The notes under the pieces are model-generated. The model ran no database searches and was not told the origin of the DNA. It saw only the letters and a list, made by a program, of their open reading frames with translations. The position numbers and the translations under genes were made by a program. DNA of 64,000 nucleotides from Cordilura impudica. Lineage: Eukaryota; Arthropoda; Insecta; Diptera; Scathophagidae. Shown here piece after piece: positions 1-10,954 of the stretch; positions within the stretch are counted from its first letter, which is position 1; each line of letters starts with the position of its first letter. Where the stretch lies: positions 10,034,090 to 10,098,089 of the forward strand of contig OY821518.1 of assembly GCA_963682025.1 (NCBI GenBank), given 5' to 3'.

Positions 1-398
1 AAAAACTGTCTGTACTTGAAATATTTTTATTAAAGGTTTAATATATTTTTCCTACCAAAAATAAATACTCTCATTATTGCGTCCTTAATAATTGAATTAA
101 ACGTATTATATTTCTTTTGGAATTTCTTTTCACTCTTTAATTATTGAAAATGCAGCAACCCAGCAAAATTTATGTCTCCATTAAAAAAAAAAACAACAAT
201 ATTTGGGATGATTCCTTCATCGCATGTCTTTATCAACAAACATTCCCTATGAATCATTTATAAAGATTATTCACAGTCTTAGATTCTTCAACTCAACTGG
301 GGTTTCGCTAAACAACATGAAACCAGAATAAATATATACTTATCGATCCTTTACACGTAAATTTTTATCATAGGCACTTAAAGCGTGCCTATTTTTTT
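1..398. other. No gene seen; hairpin just before element E1
   Basis: AT-rich sequence without a supportable coding region. At 371-391 is a perfect 7-bp stem (TAGGCAC / GTGCCTA, 7-nt loop), followed directly by seven Ts and then the left end of the Helentron-like element E1. A hairpin plus T-run is what the right end of such elements looks like, so this could be the 3' end of another element abutting E1; that is inference. Confidence 0.5.
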
Positions 399-1885
399 GA
401 TGTGTAAACATATATGTGTTCTGGGGGGTAAAAATCTATTTCATTTTTTATTTTTCAATTTTTATTTTTCAATTTTCATTTGTTATATTTAATTTTATAT
501 TTTTAATTTTTTATATTTAATTTTATATTTTTAATTTTTCATTATTCATTTTTAATTTTATTTTTCATTTTTCATTTCTTATTTTTCATGTTTCATTTTT
601 TATTTTTCATTTTTTAGTTTTAATTTTTTATTATTAATTTTTTATTTTTTATTTTTCATTTTCCCTTTTTATTTTTTTCAATTTTTTATTTTTTATTTTT
701 CATTTTTTATGTTTTATTTTTCGTTTTTCATTTTTCATTTTTTATTTTTCATTTTTATTCTTAATTTTTTATTTCCATTTAAATTTTTTTTTTTAATTTT
801 TAATTTTTCGTTTTTAGTTTTTTATATTTCATTTTTCGTTTTTCATTTTTCGTTTTTCATTTTTCATTTTTCATTTTTAATTTTTTTATTTTTAATTTTT
901 CATTTTTAATTTATTTTTCATTTTTTATTTTTCATTTTTTCTTTTTCATTTTCCATTTTTTATTTATCATTTTTTTATTTTTCATTATTCATTTTTAATT
1001 TTTCGTTATTCATTTTTCATTTTTTATTTTCATTTTTAATTTTTCATTTTTTTTTTTTTTTTATATTTTTTATTTTTCATTTTTAATTTTTTTTTCATTT
1101 TTAATTTTTCATTTTTCATTTTTTATTTTTCATTTTTATTCTTAATTTTTTATTTCCATTTAAATTTTTTTTTTAATATTTCGTTTTTCATTTTTTATAT
1201 TTCATTTTTCATTTTTCGTTTTTCATTTTTCGTTTTTCATTTTCATTTTTCATTTTTCATTTTTCATTTTTCATTTTCCATTTTTCATTTTTCATTTTTT
1301 ATTTTTCATTTTTAATTTATTTTTCATTTTTCATTTTTTATTTTTTATTTTTCATTTTTTCTTTTGCATTTTTCATTTTTTATTTATCATTTTTTTATTT
1401 TTCGTTTTTTATTTTTCATTATTCATTTTTAATTTTTCGTTATTCATTTTTCATTTTTTATTTTCCATTTTTCATTTTTAATTTTTCATTTGTCATTTTT
1501 CATTTTTTATTTTTCATTTTCAATTTTTTTTTTCTTTTTTATTTTTTCATTTTTTATTTTTCATTTGTCATTTTTTATTTTCATTTTTAATTTTTCATTT
1601 TTTATTTTTTTTTATATGTTTTATTTTTCATTTTTAATTTTTTTTTTCATTTTTAATTTTTCATTTTTGATTTTTCATTTTTTATTTTTCATTTTTCATT
1701 TTTTATTTTTCATTTTTTATTTTTAATTTTTTATTTTTCATTTTGTTTTTTCGTTTTTTATTTTTCATTTTTAATTTTCAAACGGGTTATCATATCATAA
1801 TTTTTTCATCAACACATTCAAATTTTGTCTTACGACTCACATGTTACGCTTACATGTTACGCTGTTTTTGAAATTTACCCCCCTG
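399..1885. mobile_element. E1: Helentron-like composite, two left ends facing each other
   Basis: The left end of the family (GATGTGTAAACA then GGGGGGTAAA) starts at 399 on the plus strand. The same left end (TTTACCCCCC, ATCATAATTTTTTC reading) occurs inverted at 1790-1885. Between them is about 1.34 kb of T-rich minisatellite built from TTTTTCAT, TTTTTAAT and TTTTTTAT words. A normal member has one left and one right end, so this is either two elements joined core to core or an inversion. Runs of Phe/Ile/Leu frames in it are low-complexity and not genes. The inverted copy is truncated just past CCCCCCTG. Confidence 0.7.
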
Positions 1886-2003
1886 AAACTATATGTCTTC
1901 AGAATATCAACTTCAAATTGAGAATATACAAATAAATTTTGGAGTTACAAATGGATATTGAGAAGTAAAAAAAAGAAAAATAAAAAAATAAAAATATAGT
2001 GAT

Positions 2004-2533
2004 ACTAGATGTAACCCGGTAACCCGGTGTACTTCGCTACCCCTCCCCCCCCAACAGCATCGTAACGAAAGGGCTCACCCAAAGTCCCAAGGCTCCCACT
2101 ATTACAGTACTGCCGATATATGCCATTTATTTACTTTGTGTGGGGGTGCCATGCTTCGTTGTCCGATCCCGCCCATTTTTTGTCTCACGATAATTATAGA
2201 TGACCTAAGACAAATTTGAAAAGCTGTCTCTGTCAAAGTACTCGAGATATATGATATTGAGTAATTACTTTGTATGAGAGGTACCTCGCCCATTAATAAT
2301 AATAATAGGTGACCTCACACAAATTTGCAAAGCTCTCCAGTACTCCATATATATGATATTAAAAATTTACTTTGTATGGGAGGTGCCACGCCCACTAAAA
2401 ATATTTAAAAAATTATGGCCTATAGCACTTCCCATATCCGCAGTAAGACTCTGTGAAAATCAGATCAGTAGTTATGGAGATTACCTCCTAAAAACCAACA
2501 AACACACATTACCTCTTTATTATATTAGTATAG
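2004..2533 (+). repeat. Interspersed repeat family E
   Basis: The segment runs from ACTAGATGTAACCCGGT with a CTTCGCTACCCC block to TTATATTAGTATAG. It contains internally repeated phrases (GATGACCTAAGACAAATTTG / GGTGACCTCACACAAATTTG and TTTACTTTGTATGGGAGGTGCC). A second fragment with the same start lies at about 23573. The ACTAG start and ATTAGTATAG end resemble widespread nonautonomous repeats of insect genomes; no coding potential is seen. Family D follows with no gap. Confidence 0.6.
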
Positions 2534-2855
2534 ACTAGCAGATTCCAGCGCTCGAGTGCAATTTCTAGGCAGCTTTATTTTTCAACTTAGCCAATTTATT
2601 ATTTATTATTATTGTGAATGAAGATAATAAACTCATTAACAAACACATTAAAAAATTAATAAAACAACAGAGCATATGTATAATTTTATGTATGTGTTAG
2701 TAGCAACTTTAAATGCAATTTACTCAAAATAAAGGAACAAATTTAAAAATCTGTAAATCTGCAAAACGATTAAAAAGAAATACCTTTCAAATAATATATG
2801 TTTGGTCAAAATCGGGATAAAACGGTAGAACAAAACATCGATTAATATTGTAGAT
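2534..2855 (+). repeat. Interspersed repeat family D, copy 1
   Basis: Begins ACTAGCAGATTCCAGC and ends ATTAATATTGTAGAT. Shared internal phrases with other copies are TTAGTAGCAACTTTAAATGCA, ACTCAAAATAAAGGAA and GGTCAAAATCGGGATAAAACGG. Other copies lie at 3985-4033 (head only), 4629-5025, 11099-11503 (minus), 19303-19654 and 43275-43634 (minus). Length is about 320-400 bp; no open frame is conserved, so it is a short nonautonomous element of unknown class. Confidence 0.7.
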
Positions 2856-3984
2856 GGGGAAAATGATAATTGTTATTAAGAAAATGTATGCACATATTCG
2901 AGCAAAAAGAAATGAAGTCTTTCCAAAAGAATCACTTTTACATTGCTTCTAATGTAGCGGTATGTGAAGATTTCAAAACTTGCAATCAAAATTTATCGTG
3001 ATATTCGATCATGACATACTAAACATATTTTTACTTATGAAAAAGAAAATTAAATTATCAGTTTTTCAGTAACTCGGGACCACTACTTACAATGAACTTC
3101 TCAGGATCCATAAAAGACAGCCGTCTTGTCATCCACCATATCCGGACCACTAGTAAAAGATCTCTTTCACTTCTTGGTTTTTTTTCGCTGGGATATACTG
3201 AAGAAGAAAAGTTTAAGTTGATAAAAAGTGACAAAATGTACCTAACCCATAAAAACAAAATTTTTATTATACTCCCTTTTTTGTAAGTTAAGTCATGTAA
3301 TTAAATAATTGATTGACTGAAAATAAAAAACCGTTATTAAAAATTTTTTCTAACGGAAATTTGTTAGATTATTTTTATCGCCACCATGAGTCTGCCTGAA
3401 AGTTTCCACTCGATTGCATCACGGGAAAGGGTTAAAAATCGAGCCAAAGTTTTTTCGACAGACGAACAGACAAACAGACACTACGAGTTAAAATAAAGGG
3501 AGTAAAAATGTTTTAAAAATGTTTAATGACATTATCATGTCATCCTCTGCACTAGTTAAAATGAACTTTACAAGACCCATAAAAGACATCTTCCATCCAA
3601 AAACAAGTTCAAGTTATTGGTGATGGTCACCACATCCAAATACATACTCATATATTTCACAAATAAAATTGGAGTAAAATAAGACATAGTTATAAGTCTT
3701 TAGAGGGACTTAAGTGAATCTCGGGAAGCTGTTTTATACTGTTTTTCATATTATTGAAATCATCATTCATGGATATAATAAAGACGCATAAAACAAATTT
3801 TAAGATATATTTAAAATTCTAGATTTTAGGGCTATTTAAGTCAATCTCATAGGGGACATAGATAGATTTTCTTCTCGATATCGATTTTTCCAATTGTTTT
3901 CTCGCAGTTTTGAAATTCGAGTTGGGTAGTCACATTTTAAAAAAATATGTGACTGGTAGGAATAATGTAAGTATATCAATACAA
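2856..3984. other. No gene seen
   Basis: AT-rich sequence. It holds a CAGACGAACAGACAAACAGACA run near 3460, typical of the GGAC/CAGA microsatellites carried by families A and C, so part is probably an old degraded copy of such an element. Overlapping short frames on both strands at 3058-3286 show no recognisable protein. Confidence 0.4.
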
Positions 3985-4427
3985 ACTAGCAGATACCAGC
4001 CCTGGAAATTCGAGTGCAAATTCAAGGAAATTACGATCCCATAAGGTATATATATTCTTCATCCATACAACTCGAGTCGATAAAGTGATGTCCGTATGTC
4101 CGTCCGCCCGTCTGCCTATCTGTCTGTGTTGAAATTCCACTCATTCACAAAATAAACCATTAACCTGGAAAAGCTTTGAAGAACACTGTTTGTAATTATT
4201 TCGATCAGTTTGGTATTTAAAATTGGGTAAAGCCGGCATCATTGTGCCAAGCTATGGCCTAAAAGATCGAGACCCTCTAAATAATATTATAAATTTAGCG
4301 TTGTTGTAATAATTTAGTATTAAGTTTATCAAAATGTTTACTTTTTAAAATATTTTGTTTTTTTTACCACCCAGGTGGAAGGTATCAAAGATTCGGTGTA
4401 GCCGAATTTAACACTCTAACTTGTTTA
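3985..4427 (-). repeat. Family D head joined to inverted family C end
   Basis: Positions 3985-4033 are the first about 50 bp of family D (plus). From about 4036 to 4427 a short family C copy runs on the minus strand: it contains a TGTCCGTCCGCCCGTCTGCC microsatellite and ends ATTCGGTGTAGCCGAATTTAACACTC then TTGTTT, the reverse of the C start (AACAAGTAAGAGTGTTAAATTCGGC). The palindromic TTCGG...CCGAA of family C is recognisable. Confidence 0.55.
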
Positions 4428-4628
4428 TAATATATTTCGCCATTTAAATTTTGAAGTTTTAATATGAAAAATATTTAGCCGATTGCTAGAATTTCATTAT
4501 AATTGCGGGTACTAATTATTCCAAAAATTGTTTGTTTTTTTTTGTTTTTTGGGATTAATGGTCGCAGCATAGCCGGCATATCAGATAAAATCGTATTGTA
4601 TCCGGGTTTTAAAATAAGTTTCACTTCA

Positions 4629-5025
4629 AATACCAGCCCTCGAAATTAAAGTGCAAATTCAAGGAAATTTCTTTTTTTCAAATAAATTATTGACCCTAAA
4701 AGTATACTATGTCCAAAATCATTTTTCAGTTCTACACAATTATTATTGTGAATGATGAAAACAAACTCATTTTTTTTTTTTGCAAACACAGTAACAAATT
4801 TAATAAGCACACACGTAGCATTGTATAATTTTATGTATGAGTTAGTAGCAACTTCAAATGAGCATTACTCAAAAAAATAAAAATAAAAATTTAAAAATCT
4901 CTAAGTCTGTTGGACAGCTAAAAAGAAATATTTTTCAAAAAAGATACGTTTGGTCAAAATCGGGAGAAAACTGTTGAACAAATCATCGGTCACAAGAAAT
5001 CGCTTTACCTATTAATATTATAGAT
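4629..5025 (+). repeat. Interspersed repeat family D, copy 3
   Basis: Starts within the D head (ATACCAGCCCTCGAAATT) and runs to CCTATTAATATTATAGAT, including GTCACAAGAAATCGC near the end. It lacks the first few bases (ACTAGCAG). It is more diverged than the copy at 19303. No coding sequence. Confidence 0.65.
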
Positions 5026-5563
5026 AACATTTAATGTTTCAGATGCTTCACTACATATGTATATAGAAAAGACTCATAGATTATAAGTGATAAGTATAGT
5101 AGTCAAGACGAAATAATATCTAGATTTGAAATTCAATATGGCTTGATTTCGAAATAAAAGTTAAAAGTTTTTTAAATGTACAAAAATAAACGAGAAAAAA
5201 AATTGGTAAAAAATCGCTAATTAGAAGCGGAAAAAGGCTAAATTAACAACCTTGTTTTGCAGTACTAAAGTTTATGCAGTTATTGTTGACATTGACATTA
5301 GTGTTTATCTAACACATACAAGTACATATTTACTTCTGTTTATTATTTTATTGATACTTGATAATATAACATTTGCACTTTATTTTCATGAGTAAAATAT
5401 TAATTTAACAAAGGGTTTTTAATTCATTTATTATAAATTACCAACGATTTACGTCCATCTGCGTGTCCATGTAACTTTTACTTGATTCAAAAAACTATTT
5501 CTTTCGTATAATTTATGTTTCTTTGTAAATTCTTAATTACTTGCATTATTAACTTCATTAAAA
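5026..5563. other. No gene seen
   Basis: AT-rich spacer between a family D repeat and the long C copy. I find no coding region, RNA gene or repeat boundary here. Confidence 0.4.
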
Positions 5564-6351
5564 AAACAAGTAAGAGTGTTAAATTCGGCTATGCCGAATC
5601 TTTGATACCCTCCACCTGGGTTTTACGTTTACATTAATATCTGGACTTCTTGCACTATTTGTAACAAATGTATATAAAATATTTGAGTATGTAAACACTT
5701 TGATAAACCTATTACTGAATTATTACAACAAATGCTCTGAATTTTCAGCATTTTATAGAGGTGTCTACATATTTTAGGTCATAAATTGGCACAATGACTC
5801 CCGATTTATCCCATTTTAAATACTAACCTGATCCAGATAATTACAAACAATATTAAGTTTAACCAGGTAAATGGTTTATTTTGTAATTTTCTTTTTAATT
5901 TAAATTTTTTAATATAAAGGTGCATTTTATTTTTTACAAACCTTTTCAATTTTCCAGACCTATTAGTATAGGGCACATTTGTGAGTCCGCAAAGATCAAC
6001 TTTCAACTCTTACTTAAATTAAATTAATTAAGATAATTAAGATGAAAATATTTAACGACTTGTTTTTTTTTAGTTAATATCTGAACATTTTACTGATACA
6101 AGGCAAAACTAAAACTGCCAAAAATTTCAGTCAAAACTATTTTGAATGTATTTGTTAAATATCGCATATTTTTTTTCAATTTTAAACTTTAAAGTCTTTT
6201 TAAGTCTGGTATTAACTCTATAATATGAAGGAAGTAAATATGTGGATTTTTTAATAACAATGACAAGTATAAAACACTTTTTTGTGCATTACATTAAAAT
6301 ATTATAAATTTGAACATATTTAATTTTAGAGACATAATTAATTTAAGAAAA

Positions 6352-6598
6352 ATGTCCGATTCGTTTTTCGATGATGCTGAAAACACATCAAAGAAATACA
6401 TAACATAAAGATTTTGCTTCATTTAGTTGAGACACGAGAAGGTACTGGATGGCTGGAGCAGGTCAAAGGTGACGACTATGAATGCAAATGCAAGGCTTTT
6501 GAAAATATATTAAAATACGATAAATCAGATCTAAGTATACATGCTTATAACCAATGTTATAAAAAATCTTTTAAAACCAACAGTATTGCCATAATTTG
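6352..6598 (+). pseudogene. hAT-type transposase N-terminal (BED-like finger) relic
   Basis: The frame from about 6352 reads MSDSFFDDAENTSKKY, then (after a stop and shift) GWLEQVKGDDYECKCKAFENIL...DKSDLSIHAYNQC. The W-L-E-x-V-K-x-D-x-Y-x-C-x-C...K-S-D-L-x-x-H pattern is that of the BED-like zinc finger that opens many insect hAT-derived proteins. A related relic lies at 31634-31855 in the second C copy. Both are broken. The rest of the transposase is missing from this strand; its C-terminal piece appears inverted at 6921-7193. Confidence 0.6.
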
Positions 6599-6920
6599 AA
6601 ATTGTAAAGATGCTAAATTGCAAAAAAAAGATGCTTAAACGTACTGGATGCTAATTTTTTTTCAAATTTCATTACCTTTATATTAAAAAATTATATACCT
6701 ATTAATAAATTCTTTGGTTTTTAAATCGAAAAATTAATATAAAACATATGTTTCGATTTATATTTTTTAAATTTTAATTAAAATTATTTTGGATTTCATC
6801 TGAAATTTTTTTTAACATCAAATTGAGTATTTTAAACTTAAATTCAATATATTTAATTTTAGAGGGATTTTTTTTATTTAAAATATAACAGAAATTACAT
6901 TATCAAAAGATACGATTATA

Positions 6921-7193
6921 TTAGAATAATTGGTTTATGGAATCTAACATTTCTGTGATGTCTTTATCTTCAAGTTCTTTTTGGCTCTGATATTTTTCTG
7001 ACGATCGACTTTTATCAACGACATCGCTCGGTATATTGTAAGTGTGACAGCACCGATTTTTCAATTTCAATCTTTCTTTTATACGTATTACAGAACATAA
7101 CAACTCGGATTTTATTCTGTTCGAAGTTTGCTTTTAATTAAAGCCATTAAACTAAACAAACGTTCAACTTCGGCTTTTGAGAAAGACAAAACT
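6921..7193 (-). pseudogene. hAT-type transposase C-terminal relic, inverted
   Basis: On the minus strand 7193-7110 reads SFSKAEVERLFSLMALIKSK, matching the hAT C-terminal dimerisation motif (E-R-x-F-S...I-K). After a stop and frameshift the chain continues as KERLKLKNRCCHTYNIPSDV to about 6921, matching the usual short tail of these proteins. It lies opposite in orientation to the N-terminal relic 320 bp away, so the original gene was rearranged. It is within the segment missing from the second C copy. Confidence 0.55.
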
Positions 7194-8658
7194 AATATCT
7201 ACAATACAAATATTGATAACTCATTAAATGGATTTTCTCCAATAGAATTTTTCAATCCATAAAGAGGTTGTATTCAGTGTTGTATCCTAGTTTTGTTCTG
7301 TTCTGTTCTGTTCACAAAATTACTGTCCTACACTTTGAGAAATTAAAACATCAATACCATTAAAATTATATATTCAAAAATAATGAAAAAAAAAAATATA
7401 AAAAAAAAGATGCTAAAAGCAACTTTTTATTAATAAAAGATTCTAAGTTAGCATCTAGCATCTTTTGATAAATTTTGGATGCTAAACGACAAAAAAAGTT
7501 GCTAAATCTAGCAACTAAAAAGCTAAAACGGCAACACTGAAAACCAAGAACAAATATTCTGTTTAAGTTGTAACATCTCATTTGCAAGCCATTTTAATTA
7601 ATTGTGTAAATTTTAAATGCACATCTAACCATATCAAAAAGATGAATTATACAGAATTGTAAAAATATTTTTTTTTATATTATTCTTATGTAATTCTCAT
7701 GATATTTTTATCTTATTTTTTATATTTTTTTTTTCTTTGTTTTTATGTTATTTTTACATAATTCAAATTGAAAATGTATAAATTAAAAATAAATTTTAAA
7801 AAAAGTAGTGTAGAGGAAAAAGTGGGTGTAGGGAAAAAGGGAATTTTTTTCATAAGCGTAGGGATTTCTGAAAAAACTCCTGGCATCACTAGTACCTATT
7901 AAAAAACAATGTAAAAATTCACAAGACAACGCGACATAGACTTGCTTTGTTCAAAAGCTTCCATAAGACTGAATGAAATTGTTGCTTACTTTACTCTTTG
8001 ATGAGTATTTTCGTTTTTGTTCGGCTGTATACATATAAGAAGCCGATTAGAGTTCAGTTTACTCGTGCTGCTATGTATATGTTTGTGTGTTAACAAAAAT
8101 ATACGATATCCCAGTCATCATTCGAGCACTTTTGATGATTAAAAACTGAATAATCACATGCGCTATTACAAAAAGACTAGAAAATGATTTTTGCTTTCTC
8201 TTAAAAAGTGATTTATAGAAAAATTACATTAAATAAGACTCAAAAATGAGTCGAAACTGATCAGAAAAGCGGATAAAAAGGACTTTCAAGAAGATTCGTG
8301 GGTAAGGTAATATTTAATCCCAACAAAAGAATATTTTGTGATCAGCAAAAGGGCGCATTTATAACTGTTTTAATACCACATATGAGTCAAAAAGACTCTA
8401 CATGATCATTTATTGCATAAAATGCTTACTGGGATTTTATTCACTATCTGTAGAAACAGGTTTTTTAAGTAAAACAAATCTGCATACAATTTCAATTCTA
8501 TTTCGTTCACAATGACACGGTCACTTTGTTTACTAGCTACTAGTAAAATAAGAAAATAGTATTATAATACACCGTAATGATGAATTGTACTTCTCAATTA
8601 GTTTATTTTTAATGTGCCATAAGAAGTTCGGTTTGTGCTAAGAAAAGCATGAATATAT

Positions 8659-8777
8659 GTTTCCCAGGGCGAAGCTTCATCATTGCACTATGATTGAGTT
8701 GAGCTCCGCGGCTATTCATAATGTGAATAGCTCGTGTCAAAAATTTTTGGTAGTTGGGAATGGCGTTTGTGTTAAGA
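8659..8777 (+). pseudogene. U1 snRNA-derived sequence, unit 1 of dimer
   Basis: The segment GTTTCCCAGGGCGAAGCTT, CATTGCAC, TTGAGTTGAGCTCCGCG, TATTCATAATGTGAATA, CTCGTG, AATTTTTGG and GGGAATGGCGTTTG follows U1 snRNA from stem-loop II through stem-loop III, the Sm site and the start of stem-loop IV. The 5' third, including the splice-site-pairing end and stem-loop I, is absent. The Sm site (about 8742-8750) is intact. It is joined to a second unit about 134 bp downstream. No snRNA promoter (PSE) was recognised. The best reading is a processed or captured U1 pseudogene within the C element. Confidence 0.85.
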
Positions 8778-8791
8778 AAGGCATAAACGCA

Positions 8792-8866
8792 TGTTTCCCA
8801 GGGCAAGGCTCGATCATTGCACATTGATTGAGCTGAGCTCCGCGGTTATTCTTAATGTGGATAACT
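8792..8866 (+). pseudogene. U1 snRNA-derived sequence, unit 2 of dimer
   Basis: The second U1-like unit repeats GTTTCCCAGGGCAAGGCT, CATTGCAC, TTGAGCTGAGCTCCGCG and the stem-loop III arms GGTTATTC / GGATAAC, then stops matching about where the Sm site should begin. It is therefore truncated at both ends relative to U1. The paralogous copy at 33997-34115 still extends through stem-loop IV, so the 3' loss happened in this locus. Confidence 0.8.
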
Positions 8867-9972
8867 GTTGACATTAAATAACAAAGTTTAAAAATTTATT
8901 GTAATTAACATCTGACAAAAAAATAGTATTTTTCTAAACAACAATTTTTTTTACAGGGTAAATAAATATTTTATGGCTTACCTACCTACTACTTTTGAAA
9001 GCAAGTATTCAGGGTTTATACATGTACTAAAAATACAACTCTTAAAACCATACTATTTTTTCAACTCTAAAAATTTCAGAATTTTGTAAAAATAAAATAA
9101 AATACCGATTTATTTTAATATGCGCTTATTATGGATATACATATACAGAATATATGAATATTATTTATAGTATTTTGATATTGGCAACAGTAGTATGTAT
9201 CAATTTGTAACATTTTGTGATGTTATAAAAATCGCAGAATATTGATTTTATATAGTTTCTTTTATTAATTAATTAACTTAAATATTACACCAAAAAATAT
9301 TGATATTGATGAATTTTTATCTTATTAACACAACGACCACAAAAACAACATGCACAGCTATGACAAAATACAAAATTTAGGAAAACAATATAGGAAAACG
9401 TCATATTTTTTTTACCTTTTCAGTGATTTCTCGGCACCTATGAAACCTATTGTCATGATTTAAAAACAGGAACCTTCTCAAGATGTTAGTGAATCATTCT
9501 CACTAAAAACAAGCGCCCTATCTGAACTATTGAGGGCGTTATCACAAGAATACATATTCAAATCATATTTTCTCATGACTTTTTAATTCTTCGCTCAATT
9601 CTCGGGACCAGATTAACCGATTTGGACGATTTTAAATAGCAAACTTCTCAGGATGTTAGTGAATCATTTTTTATACCAAGGAGCACCCTAGCTATCCGAT
9701 TGAAATCATTTTTTATACCAAGGAGCACCCTAGCTATCCGATTGAAGCCGTCATCGTGATTTCCACAGACGGACAGACGGACAGACGGACAGACGGACAG
9801 CCGGACAGACGGACAGACGGACATCGCTACATCAACTTCGCTTGTTATAAGGATCACAAATATATATATTTTATGGGGTCCAGAATTTTTTTTCTAATTA
9901 TTACAAACGGAATGACAAACTTATATATACCCTCTGCACACTGGAGTGGAGGGTATAAATTATATTCGCATA

Positions 9973-10690
9973 TTTATACCCTATACCACTATGTGGTTTG
10001 GGTATAATGACTTTGTGCTGCTGTTTGTAACTACCAAAAATATTTGACCTAGACCCATCTTTAATTAAACCGATCGAATCAGAATCACTTTCTGAGTTGA
10101 TTTAACAATGTTCGTCCGTCCGTCCGTCCGTCCGTCCGTCTGTGTGTCCATGTAAAGCTTGTAATCAAACTGCAGGTCGCAAATATGAATATATTTTGAT
10201 GAAATTTGGTATATAAGCTTTTATCGGCCATGGGATGAACGCTATTGAAATTGGTGAGAATCGGTCCATGTTCAGACCTAGCCCCCATACAAATTACCCA
10301 TATGAAATCGACATAAATTGCCATAAGATCCAATGACCCCTTTGACCCCATATAGAGCTGCTTCCCGATCTTCACTTAAATCTATTAAAAAACAAAAATA
10401 TTGCACTGATTCTTCTCAAATTTTGTTTGTACATATTTTTGCAAAATACAAGAGACTTTACCAAACATGATCAGGATCGGTCCATTTTTGGACCTAGTCC
10501 CTTTATAGATATAGCATCCGATATGAACTTTTTCATATCTGCAGCCAAAAAAATTAATAAAAATCCCACTCAAATTTGGTTTATGCTTATTTTCTATATC
10601 GAAGTAGTTGGACCGAAAGATAGGGTCTCTAAACCATGGTATAGGGTATCATATAGTCGGTCTAGACCGACTATAATTTTCTTACTTGTT
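9973..10690 (-). mobile_element. Family A element, copy 1
   Basis: A full-length-looking copy in minus orientation. It shows the reverse of AGGGTATAAA at 9973, a CCGTCCGTCC microsatellite near 10113-10140, and the palindrome AGTCGGTCTAGACCGACT followed by TTACTTGTT at the far end. It lacks part of the middle present in the copy at 13407. Family A carries no conserved gene; short frames such as MDLMAIYVDFIWVICMGAR are repeated only because the repeat is. Confidence 0.75.
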
Positions 10691-10954
10691 TTCTTTTGGA
10701 ATCAAGTTACAGAGTACGCTCCCAATTCGCAAGTATATGTAAATATGGATGAATAATATGGATGAAATATGGCATAAAAGCTTCAGACCTAGGGACCCAT
10801 ATAATGAACACCGTCTGAGTTGATCTTAAGCAACTTTTGTTGATACCCTTATCGTTGGAAAGCTTTTACGAAATAACACAGACTGAAGACAAAAGTATAT
10901 CGTTTCTTATTAATTATATTTTCTCACCCTAAATACGAAATTGGGTCGCTAATA
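10691..10954. other. No gene seen
   Basis: Short AT-rich spacer between an A and a C element with nothing recognisable. Confidence 0.35.

Larger units (their letters stand above)
5564..9958 (+). mobile_element. Long family C element, copy 1
   Basis: Starts AACAAGTAAGAGTG followed by the palindrome TTCGGCTATGCCGAA and GATACCCTCCACC; ends ACCCTCTGCACACTGGAGTG then GAGGGTATAA. A second copy at 30956-35120 has the same two ends and the same order of contents: a hAT N-terminal relic, the phrase TCCTGGCATCACT, a U1 snRNA dimer, then a GACAGACGG microsatellite. Flanks differ between copies, which argues for a mobile unit rather than a plain segmental duplication. Copy 1 has about 950 bp at about 6590-7545 that copy 2 lacks. 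A 42-bp tandem duplication lies at 9663-9746. No transposase of its own is visible, so it would be nonautonomous. Confidence 0.65.

Noticed and set aside
709..1726. Long Phe/Ile/Leu/Ser open frames in the T-rich core
   Set aside because: Low-complexity translation of TTTTTCAT-type satellite; the same pattern recurs at 13115, 17808, 21100, 22767 and in the TAAAA arrays. No gene.
8659..8866. Functional U1 snRNA gene
   Set aside because: The 5' splice-site-recognition end and stem-loop I are absent, no promoter was recognised, and it is embedded in a repeated element.
9756..10007. Frame rich in RRTDGQTD residues
   Set aside because: Translation of the CAGACGGA microsatellite in a family C element.
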